Origin: Pseudomonadota bacterium | GTDB lineage: Bacteria > Pseudomonadota > Alphaproteobacteria > Sphingomonadales > Sphingomonadaceae | Reading direction: 5' to 3' | Assembly: GCA_021847605.1 (NCBI GenBank) | Contig: JAJZQN010000008.1 | Location: forward strand, 1-64,000 | DNA length: 64,000 nucleotides | Shown: piece after piece, positions 9,412 through 18,306 of the stretch | Position numbering within the stretch: position 1 is the stretch's first letter | Layout: every line of letters begins with the position of its first letter | Made by a program: the position numbers and the translations under genes | The notes under the pieces: generated by a model | What the model was told of the DNA's origin: nothing | Databases searched by the model: none | Seen by the model: the letters and a program-made list of their open reading frames with translations, nothing else

Positions 9412-11522
9412 TGGATCGGGCGCAATTGCATCGCTGGCTGGCACCCGCCCGCAAGCGTAGTTTCCTGAACGATGTCGGCATCGCTCTGCCCGTCATCGCA
9501 GCGTTGGTGGTCCTGGCCGGTCGGCAGGCGGGAATGACAGGCGGGCTGATCGTGGCGGCGGTCGCCCTGGCGCTGACGCTGATGATCGCCATGGGCAGAG
9601 CGTCCCGGCATGACCGTGGCTGGCTGATCCACGCGCTTGATACGCGACGCCCCGATATGGAGGACAGCACTGCTCTGCTGTTTCAGGCGACAAGCGAACT
9701 GGGATCATTGCAGCGATTGCAGCAAGCCCGGTTGGCAACGCGACTGGACCATGCCGATCCCACCGAACTGGCGCCGGATTGGCGCGGTCGGACCATGGGC
9801 GCGATGTGGGCGCTTGCGGCAATCGGCATCGCGCTGCTCCTGCTATGGCCGCAAGCGGGCAACGCCCCGCCAACCTTGTCACCCAGCAACGAAGGCATTT
9901 CCGCTGCCCCCGGCCTGCCGCGATTGACGGGCCAAAATCTGCGGATCATCGCGCCAGCCTATACGGGGTCCGGTATCCGCGACTCCGCTTCTCTCGATGC
10001 GCGTGTGCCGGTGGGATCCCGTATTGAATGGACGCTGCACTTCACGCCCCAGGCTGTTGCACCGCGCATCATCATGCTGGGCGGTGCAGCGGTCACGCTG
10101 CGTCGGGATGGCGACAACTGGATTGCGAGCCGGACCGCTGACGCTTCCTTCCTCTATCGCGTCGACGCGGCGTCAGGCCGCGGTCCACCCCCGCCCCTTC
10201 ACCGGATCGATGTCATCCCCGACAACCCGCCGCAGGTAAAGGCGATCGCTCCGGCGAGCAGCCTGACAATGGTCAACCCCGGCCAAAAAAGCTGGGCGCC
10301 GGTCTTCGTTGCGACCGACGATCATGGCGTCGCGCCGGATGCCAGACTGCGCATCACGCTGGCGATCGGCGAAGGCGAAAATGTGACATTCAGTGAGCGG
10401 GAAATTCCGGTCAGCGGCAGCGGCGCTGCCCGCGAACGACGCTTTGCGCCCAGCCTGAATTTCAGCATGCTGGGCTTTGCAGCCGGGGGCGACATGGTGG
10501 TGCAACTGATCGTTCGCGACAATCGCAGCCCTATCGCGCAGGAAGCCCGCAGCCCCAGCCTGATCCTGCGCTGGCCATCGCCGAAAGAGCCGGAAAGCAG
10601 CGGGTTGCAGGGGATGGTGAACACCACCCTGCCCGCCTATTTCCGCAGCCAACGCCAAATCATCATCGATGCCGAAGCGCTGATCAAACAGAAGCGGCAA
10701 TTCAGTGCCGACCGCTACGTCGCAAAATCCTCCGCCATCGGTGGCGACCAGCAGATATTGCGCGGCCGCTATAGCCAGTTTCTGGGCGGGGAAGAGGAAG
10801 GGGAGCCGGAAGCGCCAACCGCCGACGGCCATAGCGCAGATGATGGGCATGACCATGGCGGCCCACCCAAAGCCCCCAGCGCCGGATTCGGCGCGCCCGA
10901 AGATGTGCTGGCCGATTTCGGCCATCCGCATGACGACAGCCCGGCGTCCAGCCTCGACCCGGAAACCCGCGATATATTGAAACAGGCCGTCGATCAGATG
11001 TGGCAATCCGAAACGCAGTTAAAGCAGGGACGGCCCGACCTCGCCCTACCTTTCGCCTATAAGGCGCTGCGCTTCATCAAGGAGGTTCAGCAGGCAACCC
11101 GTATCTTCCTGTCGCGGGTCGGACCGGAACTGCCGCCGATTGACATGACACGCCGCATGAGCGGCAAGCGCGAAGGGCTGGAAAGCCGCAAATTGGCGGT
11201 CGCACCGTTGGAAAGCGGCGACGGTCCGGTGGCGGACGCCTGGCGCGCGCTGGGTGATGGACCGGACGCGATAAGAGGGCCGATCGCTCTGGAAACGCTG
11301 GACCAATGGGTGCGTGGTAACAGCGATCGCCTGCCCGATGCGCTGGCTTTGACGGGCGCGATCGATGCGGTGCGTCAGGCGCCCGATTGCGGATCATGCC
11401 GTACGAAGCTGCGGGCGCTGCTGTGGAGCGCGATGGAGCGGCCGGGCGCGCATGTCACGCGACGCAAGCCCGCCGATGCGGCTGGCGCGCGCTATCTCGA
11501 TGCGATCGGGGGCGCACGCTGA
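9408..11522 (+). CDS. DUF4175 membrane protein
   Basis: The 704-residue product has membrane helices around residues 22-42, 45-65 and 130-150, then a large extracytoplasmic region. DUF4175 proteins of this layout are found beside MoxR/DUF58/BatA genes in alphaproteobacteria; their role is not established. A His/Asp-rich patch (DDGHDHGG) lies near residue 480 and may bind metal, which is a guess. Start ATG 9408 overlaps the preceding stop; a second ATG follows at 9411. The next gene starts within its stop codon. Confidence 0.8.
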   Translation: MMDRAQLHRWLAPARKRSFLNDVGIALPVIAALVVLAGRQAGMTGGLIVAAVALALTLMIAMGRASRHDRGWLIHALDTRRPDMEDSTALLFQATSELGSLQRLQQARLATRLDHADPTELAPDWRGRTMGAMWALAAIGIALLLLWPQAGNAPPTLSPSNEGISAAPGLPRLTGQNLRIIAPAYTGSGIRDSASLDARVPVGSRIEWTLHFTPQAVAPRIIMLGGAAVTLRRDGDNWIASRTADASFLYRVDAASGRGPPPPLHRIDVIPDNPPQVKAIAPASSLTMVNPGQKSWAPVFVATDDHGVAPDARLRITLAIGEGENVTFSEREIPVSGSGAARERRFAPSLNFSMLGFAAGGDMVVQLIVRDNRSPIAQEARSPSLILRWPSPKEPESSGLQGMVNTTLPAYFRSQRQIIIDAEALIKQKRQFSADRYVAKSSAIGGDQQILRGRYSQFLGGEEEGEPEAPTADGHSADDGHDHGGPPKAPSAGFGAPEDVLADFGHPHDDSPASSLDPETRDILKQAVDQMWQSETQLKQGRPDLALPFAYKALRFIKEVQQATRIFLSRVGPELPPIDMTRRMSGKREGLESRKLAVAPLESGDGPVADAWRALGDGPDAIRGPIALETLDQWVRGNSDRLPDALALTGAIDAVRQAPDCGSCRTKLRALLWSAMERPGAHVTRRKPADAAGARYLDAIGGAR

Positions 11523-13330
11523 TGACCATGGAACGCATCGTCGGCCTGCTGCTGATCGCTGCCGTGCTGCTCGGCTGGGTAAGATTGTGGCTATGGCGAC
11601 GGCAGGCGACAGAAGCCCATCGAGGCAGGATGTGGCGCTTCATAGCGTTGATGATGCTGCAACCAGCCTGTGCCGCATTGCTGTTCATGACGCTGTTTCC
11701 GCCTCCGGTGTCCGTGCCGGGCAATGCGCTGCGCGTCGCGACAGCAGAGACGTCGCGCAGCATGTTGCTGGCATCAGGGCCACCGATCATTGCTTTGCCC
11801 GAAGCCCATTTGGCCCCTGAATCCCATGTAGCGAATGTCGCGCAGGCGCCGGATTTGGGGAGCGCATTGCGGGCCCATGCCGGCACGACCCGCATTCAGG
11901 TGCTGGGCGAAGGACTGACGCCGCGCGACAGGGATGCTGCGCGCCGCCTGAGGATCGATTTCACTCCCCCTCCCCTGCCCCCCGGCATTATCAGCCTTTC
12001 GCCGCCAGAAATGGTGGCGCCCGGAGCCAGCTTTACGGTTGGCGGACAATTGACCGGGTTGCCCAAGGCTGGTGTCGACCTGATCGATCCGGCAGGACGT
12101 GTGACCGCGACAATGATCGCGGACAGGAACGGGCGATTTCGACTGAGCGGAACGGCCCGTACCGCAGGCAGCGTCACCTTTACCTTGCGCGTACGCGACG
12201 GGTCGCGGATCGTCGAAGAGGCAGCCGTCCCTGTGCTGGTGCAGGACATGGCTGCGCCGCGCGTACTGATCGTTGCGGCAGCACCCGGAGCAGAGGTCAA
12301 ATATCTACGCCGCTGGGCCAGCGACGCCGGGTTCGCCGTCACCACGCAGATGCAGACAGGCGGCGGCGTCACTCTGGGCGATGCACCCGTTTCGATGGAT
12401 GCGGGGTCGCTGCGGCGGTTTGACGTTGCAATCTTCGACGAACGAAGCTGGGCGGCGCTGGGCGGCGGGCGCGGCGTTGTGATGGCGGCGGTGCGGGACG
12501 GCATGGGCCTGCTGCTACGCGCGAGTGGGCCGCTGGATGCAACGACGCGCGGGCAATGGCAGGCGCTCGGCTTCACGCTTTCAGGCGGGAACGAGATGGC
12601 GCCGGTTGCTCTGCCTCCCATCTCTTCAGCAGAAATGGCGCGAACCCGCGTCGGTATCGGCAGTCAGGAAGCGCCCGTCGATATCGCAACCCCTGACGAT
12701 AGCGCACCCGAAATCAGCCGTCTGACATTGGTGCCGGGCGGCGCCGACACCGTATCGATGATCAAGGATGCTGGCGGCGCGACGATGGCCGCATGGCGGG
12801 CGATGGGCAAGGGGCGGATCGGCCTGTTCACAGGAACCGACAGCTATGGACTGACGCTGACCGGACGACGCGACCTGTATGAGACATGGTGGAGCGACAT
12901 GATGTCCGTACTCGCCCGACCGGCAACGGCAATGCGACTGATCGACGTCAACGGCTGGGCCGGAGAGCGCGTGTCGCTGTGCGCTATTGGGTGCGATGCC
13001 AGCGTAACCGCCCCCGATGGGCGACGCAGCATCCTTGCGACCATGGACCGATGTGCCGCCTATTGGCCGCGCATGGCGGGATGGCACTGGCTGAACGAAC
13101 AGGGGCGCAAGAGCGCCTTCTATATCCGCCCTGTCGACATGCTGAAGGTCATGCAGGCCGCACGCAACGCCAACGCAACACTGATGTCCACAGGCGAAAG
13201 CAAGGTGCGCGATGGCGAGACTGGAACGAGTGTCCCTATGTCGCCATGGCCTTTCGCGATCGCATGGTTACTGGCGAGCGCCCTGCTGTGGTGGCTGGAA
13301 CGATCTCGATTAGGACGTGCTGCGGCCTGA
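11522..13330 (+). CDS. Membrane protein with Ig-like and GATase-like regions
   Basis: This 602-residue protein closes the MoxR/Bat block. It has N-terminal helices near residues 5-22 and 45-65, a carboxypeptidase-regulatory/Ig-like segment around residues 165-240 (DPAGRVTATMIADRNGRF), then a region around residues 250-340 that looks like a class I glutamine-amidotransferase-like fold, and a C-terminal helix near residue 580. Proteins like this occupy the same place in related operons. Start ATG 11522 overlaps the upstream stop by one base. The catalytic triad of a real amidotransferase is not evident, so the fold is probably structural. Confidence 0.65.
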   Translation: MTMERIVGLLLIAAVLLGWVRLWLWRRQATEAHRGRMWRFIALMMLQPACAALLFMTLFPPPVSVPGNALRVATAETSRSMLLASGPPIIALPEAHLAPESHVANVAQAPDLGSALRAHAGTTRIQVLGEGLTPRDRDAARRLRIDFTPPPLPPGIISLSPPEMVAPGASFTVGGQLTGLPKAGVDLIDPAGRVTATMIADRNGRFRLSGTARTAGSVTFTLRVRDGSRIVEEAAVPVLVQDMAAPRVLIVAAAPGAEVKYLRRWASDAGFAVTTQMQTGGGVTLGDAPVSMDAGSLRRFDVAIFDERSWAALGGGRGVVMAAVRDGMGLLLRASGPLDATTRGQWQALGFTLSGGNEMAPVALPPISSAEMARTRVGIGSQEAPVDIATPDDSAPEISRLTLVPGGADTVSMIKDAGGATMAAWRAMGKGRIGLFTGTDSYGLTLTGRRDLYETWWSDMMSVLARPATAMRLIDVNGWAGERVSLCAIGCDASVTAPDGRRSILATMDRCAAYWPRMAGWHWLNEQGRKSAFYIRPVDMLKVMQAARNANATLMSTGESKVRDGETGTSVPMSPWPFAIAWLLASALLWWLERSRLGRAAA

Positions 13331-13335
13331 CCGGG

Positions 13336-13788
13336 TCAGTCCGCCATATAGAAATCCCGTAATGCACGTGCGTCATGCAGGGCGTTGTGCGGAATGCGGC
13401 TGTTGGCGGCGGCGCTGAAACCGGCCGCGTTGATAAGTTCCAGACGCAGGCCGAAATCGACACCCGCCATCCGTCCCGGCCCCGTCACCAGCAAAGCACA
13501 GAAATGGGCCAGATCCTCCGGCCAGTCGGCGATGATGACCGGATCGGAATCACCGGCAAGGTAGGCGGCGACATGATCGGCCGCTTCCACCCGGTTGAGT
13601 TGCAGGTCGATGGCGGGCGGGACATGGCGCAGATAGGGAATGACATTCTGCGCCACCCACGGTTCGATATCGTCGGGCAGCGGCAGAGAAACGTAGAATT
13701 CTTCGTCACCATCATGTTCGGGCACCAGCGCCACGCTGATGAGGCCGCCGCCGAAACCATTGAATTCCGTGTCGAGAAAATAGCGCAT
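13336..13788 (-). CDS. 3'-5' exoribonuclease-like protein
   Basis: The 150-residue product begins RYFLDTEFNG, matching the first acidic (DTEF) motif of DnaQ-type exonucleases, with later HFCALL and HNALHDARALRDFY segments corresponding to the third motif with its HxxxD. It matches the small RNase T-related exoribonuclease family found in many bacteria. Start 13788 is chosen because it places DTEF at residue 6, as is usual. Its stop lies 5 bases from the stop of the converging membrane-protein gene. Confidence 0.75.
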   Translation of the reverse strand: MRYFLDTEFNGFGGGLISVALVPEHDGDEEFYVSLPLPDDIEPWVAQNVIPYLRHVPPAIDLQLNRVEAADHVAAYLAGDSDPVIIADWPEDLAHFCALLVTGPGRMAGVDFGLRLELINAAGFSAAANSRIPHNALHDARALRDFYMAD

Positions 13789-13975
13789 GAATGAGAAAAC
13801 TGCCTGTCTGTGATCTGGTGCGGGGCTTGATCCCGCGGCCGATAGCATCGCCCGGGCGAATGGGCCATGCGTGATCATCGATCCGCGACTGCCTGTAGCA
13901 TTTGCACGACGGAAGCCAAGCTGCCATGCGCGCTGGCAAGGACCGGGCGATGTCGCCCGATGGAGGACATGCATC

Positions 13976-14647
13976 ATGACGCCGCGCGAATATCTGGCAT
14001 CGGCCGCCGTACCGGGTGGGCAGGAACTGAAACTCTATCGCCGGGGCGGGGATTTCATGATTGTGCTGGACCGCAACGAATTGATGAGCAGCCGTATGAG
14101 CGGATCGGAAAAGGCGTTGGCCCTCATGACGATCGAGCGGCTGAAGGGGCGTAAATCGCCCCATCTGCTGATCGGCGGATATGGCATGGGATTCACGCTG
14201 CGCGCGGCGCTGGGCGCGCTGGACAAGACAGCGCGCATTACGCTGGCCGAACTGGTCCCGGAAATCATCGAATGGGCGCGTGGCCCGATGGTCGACCTTG
14301 CCGATGGATGCCTCGACGATCCGCGCGTCCATCTGGTGATGGGCGATGTCGTGGATTCGATCGCTACCGGCCCGAATAGTTTCGACGCCATCCTGCTGGA
14401 CGTCGACAATGGACCGGATGGTTTGACGGCAGAGGCCAATGATCGGCTCTATTCACGGGCCGGGCTGGGTGCGGCGAAACATGCGCTGAAACCCGGCGGA
14501 ATATTGGCGATATGGTCGGCTGGATCGGACGATGCCTTTACCCGGCGCCTGCGCAATGCCGGGTTCGATGTCGACGAAGTGGCGGTGAAGGCGCGCGACA
14601 ATGGCAAGGGGCCGCGCCACGTCATCTGGTTTGCGCGAAAGAGATAA
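13976..14647 (+). CDS. Spermidine synthase-like methyltransferase
   Basis: The 223-residue protein has a Rossmann AdoMet-binding core: glycine-rich GGYGMGFTLRAAL near residue 62, acidic LAELVPEIIEWARG near residue 92, and AILLDVDNGPDG near residue 140, the pattern of the spermidine-synthase/SpeE-like superfamily. The N-terminal beta domain of true aminopropyltransferases is short or missing, so the substrate is unclear. ATG 13976 follows a GGAGG at 13962-13966. Confidence 0.75.
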   Translation: MTPREYLASAAVPGGQELKLYRRGGDFMIVLDRNELMSSRMSGSEKALALMTIERLKGRKSPHLLIGGYGMGFTLRAALGALDKTARITLAELVPEIIEWARGPMVDLADGCLDDPRVHLVMGDVVDSIATGPNSFDAILLDVDNGPDGLTAEANDRLYSRAGLGAAKHALKPGGILAIWSAGSDDAFTRRLRNAGFDVDEVAVKARDNGKGPRHVIWFARKR

Positions 14648-15147
14648 GCCGCAAAAGAGTGGCCTCACGCCATTCCAGCCGCCAGCATCATCTGGCGACC
14701 GACCGTCAGGTCACAGACGCCAAAGCCCCCTTGTATATCGGACAGCCGAATCATCCCACATTGCTGCCACCGCGTTCCATTTTCCCCACCAATCATCCAG
14801 CCTGCGGGAAAAGATAATGCATCAGACGTCCCTTCTCTGACCCATTCACAGGTTTCAAAAGGCAAGAAGGAAAAAAGGCAAAGCCGCCTTTCGCAGATGC
14901 ACAGGAAAATTCATCAGCCATTCATGCTGATAAAGGGCCGAAATACGGCCCAAGACCGAACCAACCGATTTCCAGCGATCGGCCCCTATTGCGGTGCGAA
15001 AGAATATTTTCCGATTCTCTCTCCCGCATTCGATTGCGGAGCAAATTTTTGTGTCGTTCTGACACGAACCAATGGTCTTTTATCGTGTTTATGCGTATAT
15101 TGGTCGCAACCCGGAAAGTTCAGACCGGGACGGTTAGGAGAGGTCGA
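14648..15147. other. 500-base intergenic region before a tiny membrane gene
   Basis: No frame here has a plausible ribosome site or protein-like composition. The last 150 bases are relatively AT-rich, contain a small inverted repeat (GTGTC/GACAC near 15050-15064) and should hold the promoter of the 36-residue gene at 15148. Confidence 0.5.
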
Positions 15148-15258
15148 ATGCCTGATTCCACTCATCCCGACATTGTTCGGGGATTGCTGATTGCCATTGC
15201 CGGATCAGCCCTCTTGTGGGCCGGCATCGCCAATGTGGTTGTTATGGCCCTGACATAA
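15148..15258 (+). CDS. Single-helix 36-residue membrane protein
   Basis: A tiny ORF preceded by a strong AGGAGAGG at 15136-15143 and followed by a clear terminator. The product has a polar N-terminus (MPDSTHPDIVRG) and one membrane helix from about residue 11 to 34. The long AT-rich leader, ribosome site and terminator argue that it is a real monocistronic gene. Function unknown. Confidence 0.62.
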   Translation: MPDSTHPDIVRGLLIAIAGSALLWAGIANVVVMALT

Positions 15259-15288
15259 GCTAAAGCAGCCATAGCATTATACGCTTGG

Positions 15289-15320
15289 CGCGCCTGACAT
15301 AGTGTCGGGCGCGATTTTTT
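15289..15320 (+). terminator. Rho-independent terminator
   Basis: Arms of 11 bases (15289-15299 and 15303-15313) pair with one G-T wobble around a 3-base loop and are followed directly by six T residues. It ends the transcript of the 36-residue membrane protein. Confidence 0.85.
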
Positions 15321-15429
15321 GTGCCTGTCGTCAGCGAAGAACACAGAACGCTCCCTTCCCCGCCATAAGAAAAGGCGCGCGAAGCCATGCAGCTTCGCGC
15401 GCCTCAGGGTCGCGCTATGGGAGCCTTAT

Positions 15430-16788
15430 TCAGCGCGAAGCATATTGATGGCCGCGCGTGGCGACGGCCCAGCGCTGAAGCGTCGCGCCCGGTGCGGTTT
15501 CGCGCACGAAGCACTGGCCCTTGCGCGCATGAATTGCACGGCATGCCGCCGCAGCATCGGCCCGATCGGCAAAGCCACTGATCGCAAGGCGGTAATAAGT
15601 CTGTCCCCTGACCGTGGCCTGGCTGGTCATAACCGGAAAATTGGACAGCGTGCCGCTGCGGCCCGCCATGCCCTGCCATTTCTCCTTGGCGATGGCCGCG
15701 CTGTCATAGGCGCCCAGCTGCACCACCCAGTTGCTGGCGCCAGTCGATACCGGCTTCATGAAGGCGACCTGCTGCATGCGGGCGACAGGCGCAGAGCCGG
15801 TCGACGGCGACCCTCCCCTGGACTGCGGCTTCAGCGGAGAGAGGCGACGGCCATTATGATCCTCGATAATGAAATCGCGCGAAGCGACGCGAACCGGCGC
15901 AGCCGCAGCCGCCTTTGTCTGCGGAGCCTGAACCACTGGTGCGGGTGCCGCTTCGGCAAAGCTGATCGGCGCTTCTGGGGAGGCAACGGGTTCCGCAACT
16001 GGCGGGGCGACTTCCGCCATCTGCACCGGCGCAGCCTCGGGCGCGACAGGGGCCAGCGCCAGAGCAGCCGGTTGCCCCACATCATTGCCGTCGATCGACA
16101 CGCCCATCAGGGCGGCGACGCGCATCGGAGCGAGCGAAGGTTCGGCAATCTGCGCCCATTCCGACACGCGCTTGTTCGCGGCAAGCGGATCAAGGTCCAT
16201 GCCGACCAGCATGCGGGCATCCTTCCACCGGCCGCCCAGAGCATAAGCATAGGCCAGATTCTGGCGAGTACGAACCGTGGCGGAGGGATCATGGATCGCC
16301 TGCGACAGGATACGCACCCCTTCCGGCGCATCACCGGCCATCGCCATCGCCAGGCCATAGTCGCCGGCCGGCACGATATCGGCATGTTGGGTTAGCAGGG
16401 CACGGGCGGCGTCGGGCTTGCCCTGTGCCACCTGAACCAGCGCCAGATTGATGATGGTGCGGGCCTGATCGTCACCCAGTTCCATCGCGTCGGAAAGAGC
16501 GGTTTCGGCCGAAGCGAAACGCCCGGCCGCAACATAGGCGCGACCCAGAAGCTGACGATAGGCGGCATTTTGCGGCTGGAGCCGAACGGCGGCCTCCGCT
16601 GCCTGAACGGCGCGGGCACCGTCATGATCGGCCAGCGCCTTTTCGGCGGCGACGGCCAGTTTCGTCGGATTGCCCTTTTGCTGGACGGTCGATGCGGAGG
16701 GGCGGAATGCAGCCCCCGTACAGCCGACCATGGTCGTGGCAACGAGCAACGAGGCAATGGCTGCCTTTCCGAATGTCGTGCGGTTCAT
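15430..16788 (-). CDS. TPR and SPOR domain envelope protein
   Basis: The product of about 452 residues has a hydrophobic leader ending at Cys (VGC near residue 23), so it may be a lipoprotein, although the lipobox is imperfect. TPR-like repeats span residues about 40-190, then comes a Pro/Ala-rich linker (about 215-330) and a C-terminal SPOR domain (about 350-440, WVVQLGAYDS). SPOR domains bind denuded septal peptidoglycan, so a role at the division site is likely. ATG 16788 is chosen; GTG 16800 is an alternative. It is the last gene of a ParA/ribbon-helix-helix/SPOR operon, 18 bases after the preceding gene. Confidence 0.8.
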   Translation of the reverse strand: MNRTTFGKAAIASLLVATTMVGCTGAAFRPSASTVQQKGNPTKLAVAAEKALADHDGARAVQAAEAAVRLQPQNAAYRQLLGRAYVAAGRFASAETALSDAMELGDDQARTIINLALVQVAQGKPDAARALLTQHADIVPAGDYGLAMAMAGDAPEGVRILSQAIHDPSATVRTRQNLAYAYALGGRWKDARMLVGMDLDPLAANKRVSEWAQIAEPSLAPMRVAALMGVSIDGNDVGQPAALALAPVAPEAAPVQMAEVAPPVAEPVASPEAPISFAEAAPAPVVQAPQTKAAAAAPVRVASRDFIIEDHNGRRLSPLKPQSRGGSPSTGSAPVARMQQVAFMKPVSTGASNWVVQLGAYDSAAIAKEKWQGMAGRSGTLSNFPVMTSQATVRGQTYYRLAISGFADRADAAAACRAIHARKGQCFVRETAPGATLQRWAVATRGHQYASR

Positions 16789-16806
16789 TGTCCTACCCAC
16801 CCTTGT

Positions 16807-17370
16807 TCACTTATCGCCGCGCATGTGCGGCAACTGTTGCGTCAACCGGTCGATTTCCGGCAGGTCGTTGAGAAATTCGTCGACCGCGCCCGACACGATC
16901 TGCTGCGCCGAACGCCCCGTGATCGCACAGGCCAGGCGCAGTTTCAGATGACGGTCGGGATCGAGCCGAAGCGTGAAGGCAGCTTTGCGCTTTGGATCGG
17001 CCGCTGCGGAACTCGCAGTCGCCACCTTTTTGGCCTTTGGCTTCACCGTTTCAATGGAGGCGCCCAGACGTTCGGCCAGTTCCTGTCGTTCCGTCACCAC
17101 CGGCGGCGGATCGACAGACACCGGAACCACGGCCACCATCGGGGTCAGGCCGATCGGCACGGGCGCAATTTCAACTCCATCCTCCGCCGGTGCAGGAACC
17201 GGGATGGGTTGGGGATCGAACCCCATATCGTTCCAGCCCAGATCATCCTGCTGCACGGCGAGCGCCGAGCGGCCAAAACCCAGCATCGGGCGACGCATCG
17301 CCGGTTGGGCCGCGCCCTTGCGCGCCAGCAGGCCAGAGGTGAGAGAGGCAAGCGGCTTGGGTTCTGCCAT
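16807..17370 (-). CDS. Ribbon-helix-helix-type partner of ParA-like ATPase
   Basis: The 187-residue protein has a long, mostly disordered, Pro-rich N-terminal part (residues about 1-110) and a basic C-terminal segment at residues 126-170. Its AAFTLRLDPDRHLKLRLACA stretch and following helix fit a ribbon-helix-helix (CopG/Arc-like) DNA-binding fold. It lies 14 bases downstream of the ParA-like gene, the position where small centromere-binding or adaptor proteins usually sit. No ParB-type nuclease motifs are seen. Confidence 0.6.
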   Translation of the reverse strand: MAEPKPLASLTSGLLARKGAAQPAMRRPMLGFGRSALAVQQDDLGWNDMGFDPQPIPVPAPAEDGVEIAPVPIGLTPMVAVVPVSVDPPPVVTERQELAERLGASIETVKPKAKKVATASSAAADPKRKAAFTLRLDPDRHLKLRLACAITGRSAQQIVSGAVDEFLNDLPEIDRLTQQLPHMRGDK

Positions 17371-17384
17371 CGTCGATGCGCCCT

Positions 17385-18107
17385 TCACTGGCCGATCACG
17401 CGGCGGCCAAAGCCGCCACCAACCGGACGCGCGGCGCCGGCCGTGCCGACACTGCCATGCGGCACGGAAAAGACCGTGCGGCGGAAATTCTTTTCGAGAC
17501 GGTCGGAGACATAGTTCCAAAGCACCTCGACCTCGCCAGCCGAACGTCCTTTGGGGTCAACCTCCATCACGGTGCGCCCGTCAATCATCGACGCGGCGAA
17601 ATCGGTGCGATGATGCAGTGTCACCGGCGCGACGGTGCCATGCTGCGACAGGGCGACCGCCGCCTCGGAGGTGATACGCGCCTTGGGCGTGGCGGCGTTC
17701 ACGACGAAGATCAACGGCTTGCCTGCACGCTCGCACAGATCGACGGTCGCCCCAACGGCGCGCAGGTCATGCGGGCTGGGGCGCGTGGGCACGACGATCA
17801 GTTCGGCCACGGAAATAACGCTCTGGATCGCCATGGTGATGGCCGGGGGCGTATCGATCACGGCCAGTTTGAAACCCTGCTGCCGTAATATCTCAAGATC
17901 GGAGGCAAGGCGCGCTACGGTGGTCTGCGCGAAAGCGGGATATTCCGCCTCCCGCTCATTCCACCAATCGGACAGCGACCCCTGCGGATCAATGTCGATC
18001 AGCACCACAGGACCGGCACCGGACAATTGCGCCTGGACAGCAAGGTGCCCCGACAGCGTGGTTTTACCCGATCCGCCTTTCTGCGATGCCAATGCCAATA
18101 CGCGCAC
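17385..18107 (-). CDS. ParA family ATPase (orphan, chromosomal)
   Basis: The 240-residue protein has a deviant Walker A (KGGSGKTT, residues 10-17), the DIDPQGS switch near residue 38 and LAVIDTPPA near residue 80, typical of ParA/Soj/MinD-like positioning ATPases. A GTG start at 18107 is preceded by GGGGGA seven bases upstream. No parB or parS-like array is nearby; instead it heads an operon with a ribbon-helix-helix protein and a SPOR protein, and diverges from a second SPOR gene. This suggests positioning of an envelope or division factor rather than chromosome partition. Confidence 0.85.
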   Translation of the reverse strand: MRVLALASQKGGSGKTTLSGHLAVQAQLSGAGPVVLIDIDPQGSLSDWWNEREAEYPAFAQTTVARLASDLEILRQQGFKLAVIDTPPAITMAIQSVISVAELIVVPTRPSPHDLRAVGATVDLCERAGKPLIFVVNAATPKARITSEAAVALSQHGTVAPVTLHHRTDFAASMIDGRTVMEVDPKGRSAGEVEVLWNYVSDRLEKNFRRTVFSVPHGSVGTAGAARPVGGGFGRRVIGQ

Positions 18108-18306
18108 GCAAATCCCCCGAAGAAATTCAGTTCCTGCGGGATTGCCATGACTGCGCCTAAAATTCGGTTAATTGCCTCGCAAGTTGTATGAAGGCGCCGA
18201 CAAACGGACTGTACGGCATCATTCAGGCCGGGCGACTTATGCTAAGCACATGTTAACCTAGTTTCATCATAAGCAACGGCAAGATTTTGTGCAGGAGCGC
18301 CTTACT

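Noticed and set aside
14897-15190. Frame upstream of the 36-residue gene
   Set aside because: No ribosome site and an unnatural Cys/Phe-rich translation; the region looks like a promoter leader.
17385-18107. Plasmid-type partition origin
   Set aside because: ParA is present but there is no ParB, no repeated parS-like sites and no replication gene nearby, so a plasmid origin is not supported.
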